Positions 1-9,294 of a stretch of 64,000 bases of DNA are shown one piece after another. The DNA is from CAZEVY01 sp964515555. Lineage in GTDB: Bacteria; Acidobacteriota; Terriglobia; Bryobacterales; Bryobacteraceae. The notes under the pieces were generated by a model, which worked only from the letters and a program-made list of their open reading frames with translations, was not told the DNA's origin and did not search any database. The position numbers and the translations under genes were made by a program. The stretch lies in NCBI GenBank assembly GCA_964515555.1, contig CAZEVY010000010.1, positions 1 through 64,000 of the forward strand, given 5' to 3'. The stretch's first letter is position 1; each line of letters begins with the position of its first letter.

Positions 1-929
1 TCTTCATGTTCACCACCTTCACCGATCGCGACGGCAAGTACCAGCTCCGCTCGCTCGCCGAGAGCGGCTTCGATCCCCTGTCGCGCACCACGCGCTTCAT
101 GCTGTTCGAGGAAGCCTTCCACATGTTCGTCGGCGAGTTCGGCGTGCGACGCATCATCCGCCGCACCTGCGAGCTGATGCGCGAAACCGGCGACGACGAC
201 GCCCGCCGCCAGGGCGCCATCGATCTCCCGACCATCCAGCGCTACATCAACCTCTGGTACAGCCTCAGCCTCGACCTGTTCNNNNNNNNNNCCGAGCTGA
301 CCAAGCTCGACCCCAACGGCGATGCCGCCGCTCAAGGAGGCATCCCGCTGCCACTCATCCAGAAGTACGTGAACCTGTGGTGTTCGTTGTGCCTCGATCT
401 TTTCGGCGGCGAGGTGTCGTCCAACGCCGCCGGCTTCTTCGCCGCCGGCCTCAAGGGACGCGACCGCGAGGCGCACCAGGCCGACCATCGCGCACTCGAA
501 GGGACCATCGCCGTCTGGCAGCCGGGCCCGGCGGGATGGGAGAAGGTCGAGGTGCCGCTGCGCAACGCCATGAACGAAATTCTGCGCGATGCATACGTCG
601 CCGATTGCCGGAAGTGCCTCGCGCGCTGGAACGGAACCATCGCGGAGTTCGGAATCCCGTACACGCTGGCCCTGCCCGACCGCCGCTTCAACCGCCGCAT
701 CGGCGTCTACGGGCGGCACGCCTTCGACCCCTCCGGGCGGCCCCTGTCGGCCGAGGATTGGGCGGCCAGCCGCGGCGAGTTTCTGCCGGACGAGAAGGAC
801 CGCGCCTTCGTCCGAAACCTCCAGGTTCCCTCGCTGAAGCCCGGCGAAATCGCGCACTGGATCTCCCGGCCGCCGCACGGCGTGCGCGGGCTTCCGTTCG
901 ATTACGAGTACGTCCGCCGGGAGCCTTGA
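1..929 (+). CDS. boxB: Benzoyl-CoA 2,3-epoxidase subunit B (BoxB), 5' partial, interrupted by a gap
   Basis: BoxB is the di-iron oxygenase component that epoxidises benzoyl-CoA using O2 and electrons from BoxA. The frame is open at base 1, so the N-terminal third is missing. An iron-ligand ExxH motif is visible in FEEAFHMF (Glu codon 111-113, His codon 120-122). The C-terminal half carries family signatures such as PLRNAMNE and the ending LPFDYEYVRRE. The ten-N gap at 282-291 is flanked by two versions of the same stretch: DLPTIQRYINLWYSLSLDLF before it and PLPLIQKYVNLWCSLCLDLF after it. The protein is therefore not simply continuous across the join. The stop lies 2 bases before the benzoate-CoA ligase start, which supports one operon. 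Family assignment is firm; continuity of this copy is not. Confidence 0.88.
   Translation, partial: FMFTTFTDRDGKYQLRSLAESGFDPLSRTTRFMLFEEAFHMFVGEFGVRRIIRRTCELMRETGDDDARRQGAIDLPTIQRYINLWYSLSLDLFXXXXELTKLDPNGDAAAQGGIPLPLIQKYVNLWCSLCLDLFGGEVSSNAAGFFAAGLKGRDREAHQADHRALEGTIAVWQPGPAGWEKVEVPLRNAMNEILRDAYVADCRKCLARWNGTIAEFGIPYTLALPDRRFNRRIGVYGRHAFDPSGRPLSAEDWAASRGEFLPDEKDRAFVRNLQVPSLKPGEIAHWISRPPHGVRGLPFDYEYVRREP
282..291. other. Assembly gap (10 N) inside boxB
   Basis: Ten N separate two contigs. Both contig ends encode the same BoxB segment in diverged form, so this is probably a join between two alleles or paralogues rather than missing sequence. Confidence 0.9.
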
Positions 930-931
930 CG

Positions 932-2398
932 ATGACTCCGGTGGTCGCGGAGCGCTTCAATCTCGCCGAGCACTTTCTCGATCGTCATCTCGACGAGGGA
1001 CGCGCCGGGAAGGTGGCCGTCCACTGCGAGGGCCGCCGCCTGACCTACGCCGACCTCGCGGCCGACGTCAATCGCGCCGCCAACGCCATGCGATCGCTGG
1101 GCGCCGGCGCCGGCGAGCGCGTGCTGCTGGTGCTGCCCGATTCGCCCGAGTTCGTCGTCGCCTGGTTCGCCGCGCTGAAGATCGGCGCCATCGCGGTGCC
1201 CACCTCCACCGCCGCCCGCGCCGCCGACTACGAGTACTTCCTGCGCGAGAGCGAGGCCCGCCTCATCGTCGTGGATCCGGCGGTGCGGCCCATGATCGCG
1301 CCGCGCCACGGACAGTCCGTCGTCGAAACCACCGCCTGGAGCGACTGGCTCGCGCGCCAGTCGGCGGTCTTCCGCGCGCACGCGACGCACCGCGACGACC
1401 CTGCCTTCTGGCTGTGGACTTCCGGCAGCACCGGCAATCCCAAGGCCGCCGTGCACCGCCATCGCGACTGGGTCTATTGCTGCGAACACTACGCGCGCGG
1501 CGTGCTCGGCATCGTCGAGGACGACGTGACCTTCTCTCCCTCGAAGCTCTTCCACGCTTACGGCCTCGGCAACGGGCTCATGTTTCCCTTCCATGCCGGC
1601 GCCTCGACGGTTCTCTATCCGGGAAGGCCGGCGGCGCGCGCCGTACTGGAGCGTGCGCAGCAGTCGCGTGCGACGCTGTTCTTCTCGGTGCCGACCCTGT
1701 ACGCCGCGATGCTGAGGGAAAGCGATCGATTCGACCTGGCGTCGGTGCGCCACGGCGTCTCGGCCGCCGAGCCGTTGCCTGCCCCCATCTGCCGCCGGTG
1801 GCGGGAGCGCTTCGGCTTCGACCTGCTCGACGGCATCGGGTCGACCGAGGCGCTGCACATTTACGCCTCGTCGCGGGCGGGTGCGGTGCGGCCTGGCAGC
1901 GTCGGGACTGCGGTGCCCGGCTACGAGATCCGACTCAACGCCGAGGGCGACCTTTGGGTGCGCGGCGAGAGCGTCGCGCTCGGGTATCACAACCGGCCGG
2001 AGTTGACGGCGGAACGTTTCCGCGACGGCTGGTTCGCGACCGGCGACAAATTCACCCAGGACGCCGACGGCTGTCTGTGGTACTCGGGGCGGTCCGACGA
2101 CATGTTCCGCGTCTCGGGCGAGTGGGTTTCGCCGATCGAGGTGGAGAGCGCGCTGGTGGAGCACCCGGCGGTGGTGGAGGCGGCGGTGACGCCGTACCGC
2201 GAGGAGTCGGGGATCCTGCGGCCCATGGCCTACGTGGTGGTCCAGGGCGAAGCGTCGCCGGCGCTCGCCTCGGCCTTGCAGGAGCACGTGAAATCCCGCA
2301 TCGCGGGATTCAAGTCTCCGCGGCGGATCGAGTTCGTCGCCGAGCTGCCGAAAACGGCGTCCGGGAAGCTTCAGCGCTTCAAGCTGCGGACGGCATAG
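932..2398 (+). CDS. bclA: Benzoate-CoA ligase
   Basis: This ANL-superfamily acyl-CoA synthetase activates benzoate to benzoyl-CoA, the substrate of BoxAB encoded just upstream. The 488-residue protein shows the full set of adenylation motifs: the phosphate-binding loop WTSGSTGNPKAAVH, DGIGSTEALH, the TGD motif in GWFATGDKF, RSDDMFRVSGEWVSP, and the C-terminal catalytic lysine in PKTASGKLQRFKLR. The ATG at 932 follows the boxB stop by 2 bases; the same frame is open further upstream, but there it only overlaps boxB. The length is slightly under the usual 510-530 residues for the family. Together with boxB it indicates aerobic, CoA-dependent degradation of benzoate or of aromatics funnelled to benzoyl-CoA. 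A related aryl-CoA ligase specificity cannot be excluded. Confidence 0.9.
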   Translation: MTPVVAERFNLAEHFLDRHLDEGRAGKVAVHCEGRRLTYADLAADVNRAANAMRSLGAGAGERVLLVLPDSPEFVVAWFAALKIGAIAVPTSTAARAADYEYFLRESEARLIVVDPAVRPMIAPRHGQSVVETTAWSDWLARQSAVFRAHATHRDDPAFWLWTSGSTGNPKAAVHRHRDWVYCCEHYARGVLGIVEDDVTFSPSKLFHAYGLGNGLMFPFHAGASTVLYPGRPAARAVLERAQQSRATLFFSVPTLYAAMLRESDRFDLASVRHGVSAAEPLPAPICRRWRERFGFDLLDGIGSTEALHIYASSRAGAVRPGSVGTAVPGYEIRLNAEGDLWVRGESVALGYHNRPELTAERFRDGWFATGDKFTQDADGCLWYSGRSDDMFRVSGEWVSPIEVESALVEHPAVVEAAVTPYREESGILRPMAYVVVQGEASPALASALQEHVKSRIAGFKSPRRIEFVAELPKTASGKLQRFKLRTA

Positions 2399-2409
2399 TT
2401 CGAAAGCCC

Positions 2410-5400
2410 CTACCGCACCGGCAGCGTCCGCACGTCGAGCCAGACCGGAACCACCACGCCGACGTCCAGGCCCGGCGCCGCGAACGTCGACGCGTTCCCC
2501 GGCATCGCGCCCACCGCCAGCACTCCGAAGGAGTCGAATAGACTCGGCGTCGACGCCGTCGTGCCGAGATTGTAGAGCACCGCGGGCGGCACCGTGAAGA
2601 CGCCCGCCGCCGACGGCGCGTAGCAGGTGAAGCTCGCCGTCGCCTTGGTGCGCTGATCCGTGCTCGAGCCCGTGATGATCATGATCTGGTCGGCCGAGCC
2701 GCCCGTCCACGTCACCGTGACCCCGCGCCCGCGGTCGATCAGGCTGATCAGCTCGCGGTTCGACCACGTGGGGAAGATCGGCATCGTGGCCGTCGCCTCG
2801 AACGGTCCGACGTCGCGCCCGCCGGTTCCGCGCACGCGATACACGCCGGGGGAGGCGAGAAAAGTCGGCGCCACGGGAATGCCGGGGAGCGCGCCGCCGA
2901 GGATGCCGAAGTACGGTCCGGCGAGCGCGGGATCCGTCCGCGGGATGTTCGCGTTCTGGTTGCCGGGGTTGGTGGCGATCAGCGGTCCGCCGGCGTCGAG
3001 CGGAGTTCCGATATTGCCGAAATCGGGCGGACGGATCGTGCCGCTCAGCAGTCCGCTCAGATCCTGATTATTGGTCGAGACCGTGCAGGTCCCCACCGGC
3101 GGGGGCGAGAGCAGCGGGCTGAACACGCTGGTACCCTGCGGCTGTGCGCTGGTGAAGACGCCCAATCCCAGGTCGAGCTGGAACGGCTGCGACCCCACCG
3201 CGGGGTCGAACTGCACCGTGCCCGTCGATCGCACCAGGAAGACGCCCCCGCCGCGCCCGCCGCGCGAGGCGATGTTGGCGAAGGGATTCTGGGAGTCCGT
3301 GCAGGGCTGCCCTTCCGAGGAGATCGCCATGGTGACGACGTTGCTCCAGGAATTCTGCACCCGCACCTGCACCGGAACCGCGCAGCCGAACGGTGCGTCG
3401 TCCGGCACGTCGGCGTGCACCACGTCGAGTCCGGCGCAACACCCGGACCGTCCGATGAAGACGTTCCGTCCCCGCCGTCCGCCGAACAACACTTCGTAGT
3501 CCACCGGCAGCGGATTCGCCGGAGGCGCGACGTCGTCGCCGGTGGCGATGCCGCCGCCGCCGGCGCCCCAGATGATGACCCGCTGAAGGCGCCGCGCCGG
3601 AATGCTGCGGCTGTTCAGGGGAATGTTCGTGGCGGAGAAAACGTTCTGGATGATCCCCGGACCCTGCGGGCCGGCGCTGGTGAAGATGCCGAAGTTCGCC
3701 TGCACGATCGTCACCCGTATCGCGCGGCTGCTGCGCCCGACGTAGGTCACCACCATGTCGGCCTCGCCAAGCGGCGCGTTCGACGGGACAATCCCGTTGA
3801 TCTGCCCGCGCGAAGCGTACAGGATGATGCAGTTCACGTTACGCGACCCTTGCCGGATCTGCACCGAGACGCCGCCCAGTATGGTCGGCAGCGGGAAGGT
3901 GTTGGCCGTGAGCGGAACCTCCGGCCCGGTGTCGAAGCCGTACACCGAAAAGAACGCGCCCAGCGTGAGCGCGCCGCCGGGCAGCGACGGAGGAATGCCC
4001 GTGGTCGTCGGCACGATGCCGTTGTCGGGGACCTGCGGATCGCCGCTGGTGCTGCGCGGCTGCTGCGTCACCGTGAACACGTTGCCGGCGACGTTCAGCG
4101 TGCCCGTGCGCTGCGACTGGTCGGGATTCGGCGAGACGGTGAAGTCCACCCGTCCGTTGCCCCGTCCGGAGGCGCCGGCGGTGATACTGATCCAGCCGGC
4201 GGCGCTCGTCGCCGCCCACACGCAGTCGTTGAAGCTGGCAGTGACGCTCACCGAACCCAGTCCGCCCCCCCCGGTGACGATCACGCTGGTCGCCGAAAGC
4301 TGGAACACGCAACGCGCCGCCGCCGCCTGGTTGACGGTGTGCGTCGAGCCGGCGATCGTCAGCGTGCCCGTGCGCGCGACGGCGCTGGGATTTTGCGCCA
4401 CACGGTATGTGACCTGCCCCGGACCCAGGCCGGTCGCGCCCGATTCGATCGCGATGAAGGCGTCGTTGCTGATCGCGCCCCACCGGCAGTCGGCGCGCGT
4501 CGCCACTGTTACCGCCGGATTCGGCGTGCCGCCGCCGGTTCCCCCCGCCGTGCCGCCGGTGGCGCCGAAGCTCAACGCCAGGGGCTGGACCCCATAGTCG
4601 CATCCCGGCTGCGTAGTGTTCGTCGCGGGCGTCGGCGCGATGCAAGCGCCGACCGAACGGATCACGCTGCCCGCGCGATTGCCCGAAGCCGTCACGTTGA
4701 CCGTCACCGCGCCCGTGGCGGCGGCGTTGGCGGGCGCGTAGCTCACCTCGCACTGGCTCGCCAGCACCTGACCGACGATCGGCAGCAACTGCACGAGATT
4801 GGCGGCGTTCTCGCTCACCGACTCGAATCCGCCCGTCTCGTTGGCGAGGCGCGTCAGTGCCGTGGCCGGAATCGAGGGCCCGAAGCCGATCGGAAATACC
4901 GGCGCGCGCGCCTGTTGCGCCGCCGCGATGGCCTGATCCAGTCCGACACCCGGCGTCGTGTTCGGGCCGTCCGAGGTCACGATGATCAGCTTGCGCCCGA
5001 TACGCGGCAGCAGCGCCTGCGCGGCGTCCTGTACGCCCTTGTACAGGGCCGTCGCCCCACCGGTGGGACCCGAGGTCACGGCGTCGATGGCCGCCAGCAC
5101 CGGCGCGCGCTCGGTGGTGAAGTTCTGCCGCAGCGTGACGGCTTCGTCGAACGAGAACACCGCGATGCTGTCGTTCGGGCCGAGCTGCGCGATCAGGCTC
5201 TTCACCGCGGTCTTCTGCGTCGCCAGGTCGGTGGTGTTCGGGCTGCCGCTGGCGTCGATGACCACCGCCACGGAAGCCGCCGTCGCCGTCGTCGCCGAGA
5301 GCGCGCAGTTCACCGTGATCGGGCGTGGCTGGCCGTTTTCCTGCAACGTGAAGCTTCCGGCGCCGAGACCGGGCACGGACTGCCCCGCCTGGTCGCGCAC

Positions 5401-7836
5401 CATCAGCAGCAGCTTCTTGAACGCCGGGCAAGACGAGTTGTCTTCCTGGTTCAGGATGACGCTCAGCGTCCCCGTTCCCCCGCCCGCCCCGAGCACGCCG
5501 AACACTTCGACCTCGCGCATATGGAGATAGTTCCGCTCGGTCAACTGCACGCGCAGGTAACGCGCCTGCCGCGCCTGAAGGTCGATGATCAGCGGCGAGG
5601 AATCCGCGCCCCACACCGTCCCGTTGTGGGCGTAGGCCGTCTGGAACGTGATGCCGTCGACCGACAGCAGCACGTTGACGGTCTTCGCCCGATCCGCCAG
5701 GCCCGCGCGATTGTACAGTTTCACCTGGCAGATGGTCGACACCACGCCGAAGTCCACTTGCCAGTAGGGCCGGTCCTCCAGGTCGGTGTGGAATCCATAG
5801 TCGGGCTGGAGGATTCCGTCGTTGCCCAGATTCGCCGGCCCGCTGAAGGCCGTGGTGCTTTGCGTGGCCGTGCGATTCAGCGCGATGTTGACGTTCGACG
5901 GGCAGCCGCTGCCCGGCGGCGGCGCCGTCGAACAGGCGCTGACGAGTTTGGTGGTGTTGCCCGACCGCGGACTGCCGGGTGTGCCCGCCGTGACGCCGAT
6001 GGCCACGCTGGCCGAGGTCGCCGTGGCCGCCGGTGCGTAGGAGATCTGGCAGAGGTTGGCGAAGACCTGCGCCAGCGACGAGAAGATCTGCGCCAAGGTT
6101 CCGGCCGTGGTGGCGCTGGTGAAGAATCCGCCGGTTTCGTTGGAGATCCGCCCCAGCGCGATCGAGTTGATCCCCGGTCCGTAGCCGACGGCGAACACCG
6201 GCGCACCCGACGTCTGCGCCGCCGCGATCGCCTGGTCGATGGTGACGCCGGCCGCCGTGTTGTCGCTTCCCGCCAGCAGCACGATCGCCAGCCGACCCGT
6301 GCGTCCCTGGATCGCCTGCGCTGCGTCCAGCACCGAGCGGTACAGCGCCGAGCCGCCCAGCGCGGCGATCGACTCGATGGCGGCGTTGAGCTGAGCCTTG
6401 TTGCTGGTGAAGCCCTGCCGCACCACCACTGTGTCGCCGAACGAGAAGATGGCGGCGTTGTCGTTGGCGCCCAGTTGGCTGACGAGCAGCGAGGCGGCCG
6501 CCTTCTGGCTCGAGAGGTCCGTCGCGATCGTGCTGCTGGCGTCAATCACGATGGCCACCGAAAGCGGTCCGGCCGCCGTCGAGCAGTTGACGGTGATCGC
6601 CCGCGTCACCGAGTTTTCCGTCAGCGCGAAGTTGGCGGCCGTGAGCCCCGTCAAGGCCTGGTTGAACTGGTCGCGGACCGAGACGATCAGCCGCTTGGTC
6701 GCCGGGCAGGAGGAGTTGTCCTCCTGCGTCACGCTCACGTTGAGATTCCCCGATCCCGGCGGCGGCCCGGACGTCGAGCCGAAGATCAACGAGACGTTGT
6801 CGAGGAAGGCGTCGTTGGTCACGCCGCTGATCCGGCGGAACTCCGCCAGGATGCTGACCGATCGCGTGCCCGCCGGCACCAGTCCGGATACGTCGCGCGA
6901 AATCAGGCCGGTCACTCCTCCGCGATCCCCGGCCATCACCGCCGGCAGCGTCGCCGATCCGATGGCCGAGCCCATGGCGTTGAGGAACGTGACGCTGATG
7001 GTGACGTTGTCGTTCTCGCCCCCGGCGCCGCCCATGAAGGCCGACAGCACGAACGGCTGCGCGCCGGTGTCCACCTGCGACGCCTGCGTGCTCACGTTGA
7101 TCACCTGCGTGAGCACCGACGTCGGCGCGAAACCGCCGCTGAAAAAGTTGTTGCCCCGGCTCGGCGGCCCCGGCGACGTCAGCGTGGGAAAACCGGATCC
7201 GGCGGCGTAGGAGCAGACCGAGACGTTGCCGTCGCTGGTCCACCCGGGAATGATGGTCAGGCCGCTGCACGTCGGGCTGGCCGAGCTGCTCTCGGCGTCG
7301 CCGTTCGCCACCAGGTTGGGAGTCGCCGGCGGACCCCCTCCGCCAGCGCCCGATACCGTCGCCGTCAGCGTGCCGTTGACGGCCGTGTTGAGCGTGAACA
7401 ATCCCAGCGCGATGAAATAGGTGCCCGGCCGCAGCGGTGGATTCGACGCACCGGTGATCAGGATCTGCTCGGCGCCTCCCGGTCCTTCCGACTTGTGGTC
7501 CGCGACCACGACGCTGCCCGAGGGATTCGGGTCCACCTCAAAGCTGGCGTATAGATCGACGTTGGCGTTGGCCGTCGTCGTCTGAAGTTGGATGCGCAGC
7601 TCCGTGGCGCCGCTCGGGACGATGATCGTGTAGCCGTCCGGCCCGTTGAACACCGTCGGCGCCGAGCGCGGGGCCATGGCGAAGTTCACCGGCACGCCCG
7701 AGGCGAGCTGGGTGGCCTGCCGCTGTCCCGAGGCGGAGCGGACGATCGGGCTTTGTGCGCCGAGAGAGAAACTCGCCAGGATTGCGAGAGAGGGGAGCGG
7801 GAATACCAGACGCGTCCCTCCGGCCAAGGCGTTCAT
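2410..7836 (-). CDS. Large secreted multidomain protein: PPC-like, two vWA, discoidin, BACON and Solibacter C-terminal-type domains
   Basis: The 1808-residue protein begins with a Sec signal peptide (about residues 1-27, ending near FSLGAQS). The start at 7836 is chosen for its AGGAAGGAG ribosome site; an in-frame extension to 7986 lacks one. In order it shows a PPC-like beta domain (about 50-160), a jelly-roll-like region (170-350), a vWA domain (about 370-620), an F5/8-type discoidin domain (about 640-770), a second vWA domain (about 785-1060), two BACON-like repeats (about 1078-1270), and a Solibacter-type C-terminal domain (about 1285-1395) followed by a Gly/Pro-rich tail. The second vWA has a perfect DxSxS metal site (IDASGS); the first reads IDASST. 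The two vWA units are clearly duplicates. It is probably a cell-surface or extracellular adhesion or glycan-binding protein; no enzyme motif was seen. The exact function is unknown. Confidence 0.85.
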   Translation of the reverse strand: MNALAGGTRLVFPLPSLAILASFSLGAQSPIVRSASGQRQATQLASGVPVNFAMAPRSAPTVFNGPDGYTIIVPSGATELRIQLQTTTANANVDLYASFEVDPNPSGSVVVADHKSEGPGGAEQILITGASNPPLRPGTYFIALGLFTLNTAVNGTLTATVSGAGGGGPPATPNLVANGDAESSSASPTCSGLTIIPGWTSDGNVSVCSYAAGSGFPTLTSPGPPSRGNNFFSGGFAPTSVLTQVINVSTQASQVDTGAQPFVLSAFMGGAGGENDNVTISVTFLNAMGSAIGSATLPAVMAGDRGGVTGLISRDVSGLVPAGTRSVSILAEFRRISGVTNDAFLDNVSLIFGSTSGPPPGSGNLNVSVTQEDNSSCPATKRLIVSVRDQFNQALTGLTAANFALTENSVTRAITVNCSTAAGPLSVAIVIDASSTIATDLSSQKAAASLLVSQLGANDNAAIFSFGDTVVVRQGFTSNKAQLNAAIESIAALGGSALYRSVLDAAQAIQGRTGRLAIVLLAGSDNTAAGVTIDQAIAAAQTSGAPVFAVGYGPGINSIALGRISNETGGFFTSATTAGTLAQIFSSLAQVFANLCQISYAPAATATSASVAIGVTAGTPGSPRSGNTTKLVSACSTAPPPGSGCPSNVNIALNRTATQSTTAFSGPANLGNDGILQPDYGFHTDLEDRPYWQVDFGVVSTICQVKLYNRAGLADRAKTVNVLLSVDGITFQTAYAHNGTVWGADSSPLIIDLQARQARYLRVQLTERNYLHMREVEVFGVLGAGGGTGTLSVILNQEDNSSCPAFKKLLLMVRDQAGQSVPGLGAGSFTLQENGQPRPITVNCALSATTATAASVAVVIDASGSPNTTDLATQKTAVKSLIAQLGPNDSIAVFSFDEAVTLRQNFTTERAPVLAAIDAVTSGPTGGATALYKGVQDAAQALLPRIGRKLIIVTSDGPNTTPGVGLDQAIAAAQQARAPVFPIGFGPSIPATALTRLANETGGFESVSENAANLVQLLPIVGQVLASQCEVSYAPANAAATGAVTVNVTASGNRAGSVIRSVGACIAPTPATNTTQPGCDYGVQPLALSFGATGGTAGGTGGGTPNPAVTVATRADCRWGAISNDAFIAIESGATGLGPGQVTYRVAQNPSAVARTGTLTIAGSTHTVNQAAAARCVFQLSATSVIVTGGGGLGSVSVTASFNDCVWAATSAAGWISITAGASGRGNGRVDFTVSPNPDQSQRTGTLNVAGNVFTVTQQPRSTSGDPQVPDNGIVPTTTGIPPSLPGGALTLGAFFSVYGFDTGPEVPLTANTFPLPTILGGVSVQIRQGSRNVNCIILYASRGQINGIVPSNAPLGEADMVVTYVGRSSRAIRVTIVQANFGIFTSAGPQGPGIIQNVFSATNIPLNSRSIPARRLQRVIIWGAGGGGIATGDDVAPPANPLPVDYEVLFGGRRGRNVFIGRSGCCAGLDVVHADVPDDAPFGCAVPVQVRVQNSWSNVVTMAISSEGQPCTDSQNPFANIASRGGRGGGVFLVRSTGTVQFDPAVGSQPFQLDLGLGVFTSAQPQGTSVFSPLLSPPPVGTCTVSTNNQDLSGLLSGTIRPPDFGNIGTPLDAGGPLIATNPGNQNANIPRTDPALAGPYFGILGGALPGIPVAPTFLASPGVYRVRGTGGRDVGPFEATATMPIFPTWSNRELISLIDRGRGVTVTWTGGSADQIMIITGSSTDQRTKATASFTCYAPSAAGVFTVPPAVLYNLGTTASTPSLFDSFGVLAVGAMPGNASTFAAPGLDVGVVVPVWLDVRTLPVR

Positions 7837-7887
7837 CCTGATCTCCTTCCTCGGGCGGCGGTCGGTGGCACTCTTCTTATCTTCACT

Positions 7888-7917
7888 TTGATACAACACT
7901 CGTCGCCATGGTGGCAA
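7888..7917 (-). promoter_or_regulatory. Possible sigma70-type promoter for the vWA protein
   Basis: On the minus strand TTGCCA (7912-7917) is followed after 18 bases by TATCAA (7888-7893), about 50 bases upstream of the start at 7836. Both hexamers are imperfect, so this is only a candidate. Confidence 0.25.
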
Positions 7918-7978
7918 CCGAATTCCGCATGACAGTATTAACCCGGCACGACGCTCGCGGTCGCGGTCTCCGAACGGC

Positions 7979-9004
7979 CTACACAATCCGAATCGGCTTC
8001 GCTCCGCGCTCCACCACGCGGCCGATCCGATACGCCGCGGGCAGCCGCCGCTCCACCTCCGCCGCGTCGGCCTCCGGCAGCGCCGCCAGCAGGCCGCCCG
8101 ACGTCTGCGGGTCGTACAGCAGGCTCTCGATGGCCGCTTCCAGATCGGCCGACGACGAGTCCACCACGCAGCCCGCGTACTCGCGATTGTTCGCCAGTCC
8201 GCCGGGAAAGACGCCCCCGCGCGCGTACTCGACCGCTCCCGGGAGCCAGCGCAGCCGCGACGCCTCGATCTCCAGCGTCACCCCGCTGGCCATGGCCACC
8301 TCGCGGCAGTGTCCCATCAGGCCGAAGCCGGTGACGTCGGTGGCGCCGTGGACCTCGTAGCCGGCCAGCACCTCGCAGGCATTGCGATTCAGCGTGAGCA
8401 TCGACTCGGTCGCCGCGGCGACGTCGGCCTCCGAGGCCACGCCGCGCTTCAGCGCCGTCGAGACGACTCCCGTGCCGAGTCGCTTGGTGAACACCAGGGC
8501 GTCGCCCACGCGCGCGCCGGCGTTGGTCCACACCCGGTCCGGATGCACCAGCCCGGTGATCGCGTAACCGAACAGAATCTCGCCGACTCCCACGCTGTGG
8601 CCGCCCAGGATCGCCGCGCCGGATTCGCGGATCTTGTCGGCGCCGCCGTGCAGGATGCGTTCCAGCGTCTCCATGTTCCCCGTTGGAGGAAAGGCCACCA
8701 GCGAGAGCGCCGAGATCGGCCGACCGCCCATGGCGTAGACGTCGCTGAGCGCGTTGGCGGCGGCGATGGCGCCGAAGGTGTAAGGATCGTCGACCATCGG
8801 CGTGAAGAAGTCGGTGGTCTGCACCAGCGCGCACTCGGCCGTGAGCTTGTAGACGCCGGCGTCGTCGGCGGTGTCGTAGCCCACCAGCACGTTCTCGTTG
8901 GTCACGCGCGGGACGTATTGAAGCACCTGCGCCAGCAGCGACGGGCTGAGCTTGGAGGCGCAGCCGCCGCCCTTCACCTGTGCCGTGAGGCGTTCTTCCC
9001 TCAT
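7979..9004 (-). CDS. selD: Selenide, water dikinase (selenophosphate synthase)
   Basis: SelD makes selenophosphate from selenide and ATP, the selenium donor for selenocysteine and 2-selenouridine synthesis. The 341-residue protein has the N-terminal active-site element GGGCASKL (Cys15, Lys18), the Mg-ATP aspartates in GYDTADDAG and TTDFFTPMVDDPYTFG, and the C-terminal DPQTSGGLL. The active residue is an ordinary cysteine codon, not an in-frame TGA. The start ATG overlaps the stop of the upstream 97-residue gene (ATGA), so SelD is the last gene of a four-gene overlapping unit. No selA, selB, tRNA-Sec or mnmH lies in the window, so the use made of selenophosphate cannot be read here. Confidence 0.95.
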   Translation of the reverse strand: MREERLTAQVKGGGCASKLSPSLLAQVLQYVPRVTNENVLVGYDTADDAGVYKLTAECALVQTTDFFTPMVDDPYTFGAIAAANALSDVYAMGGRPISALSLVAFPPTGNMETLERILHGGADKIRESGAAILGGHSVGVGEILFGYAITGLVHPDRVWTNAGARVGDALVFTKRLGTGVVSTALKRGVASEADVAAATESMLTLNRNACEVLAGYEVHGATDVTGFGLMGHCREVAMASGVTLEIEASRLRWLPGAVEYARGGVFPGGLANNREYAGCVVDSSSADLEAAIESLLYDPQTSGGLLAALPEADAAEVERRLPAAYRIGRVVERGAKPIRIV

Positions 9005-9294
9005 CGCACGGCCGCGCGCACGCGATCGCGGTAGGCGATGGCGCGCTCCAACGTTTCGCGATACTCGGCCACCTCCACCTCACGCTCGCTGCAAATCAGA
9101 AACAGCGCGCCTTCGTCGGTGAAGTTGCCGTCCCAGGCCATCACCTGCTCGTCGGTCCACTCGGCGCGATACTGGCGCATCTTCTCCTCGGGCATGCGGT
9201 CCAGGTACGCGCGCAGATTGACGCTGGACTCGTCGCCGGGGTCGCCGCCGTGCTCCTGCTCGAAGTTCCAGACGGGTTGCACGAAGTCAGTCAC
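9001..9294 (-). CDS. Small hypothetical protein between aldolase and selD
   Basis: This 97-residue acidic, soluble protein has no domain I recognise. It is rich in Glu, Asp and Arg and predicted mostly helical, with a C-terminal helix around EYRETLERAIAYRDRVRAAV. The GTG start at 9294 is preferred because a GGAGG lies 5 bases upstream. An alternative ATG at 9324 would overlap the aldolase by 38 bases. It overlaps the aldolase stop by 8 bases and the selD start by 4 bases, so it is almost certainly co-translated with both. A role tied to SelD is only suggested by position. Confidence 0.7.
   Translation of the reverse strand: MTDFVQPVWNFEQEHGGDPGDESSVNLRAYLDRMPEEKMRQYRAEWTDEQVMAWDGNFTDEGALFLICSEREVEVAEYRETLERAIAYRDRVRAAVR

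Noticed and set aside
902..2767. Long minus-strand frame over the benzoate-CoA ligase
   Set aside because: It is antisense to a gene with all family motifs, and has no ribosome site or domain.
3415..7554. Very long open frame (about 1379 codons) on the plus strand
   Set aside because: It is antisense to the secreted vWA protein, Arg/His-rich and low in hydrophobic residues. It reflects high GC codon use on the real strand.
7979..9004. Possible selenocysteine in SelD
   Set aside because: The active-site codon is an ordinary cysteine codon and no in-frame TGA occurs in the domain.
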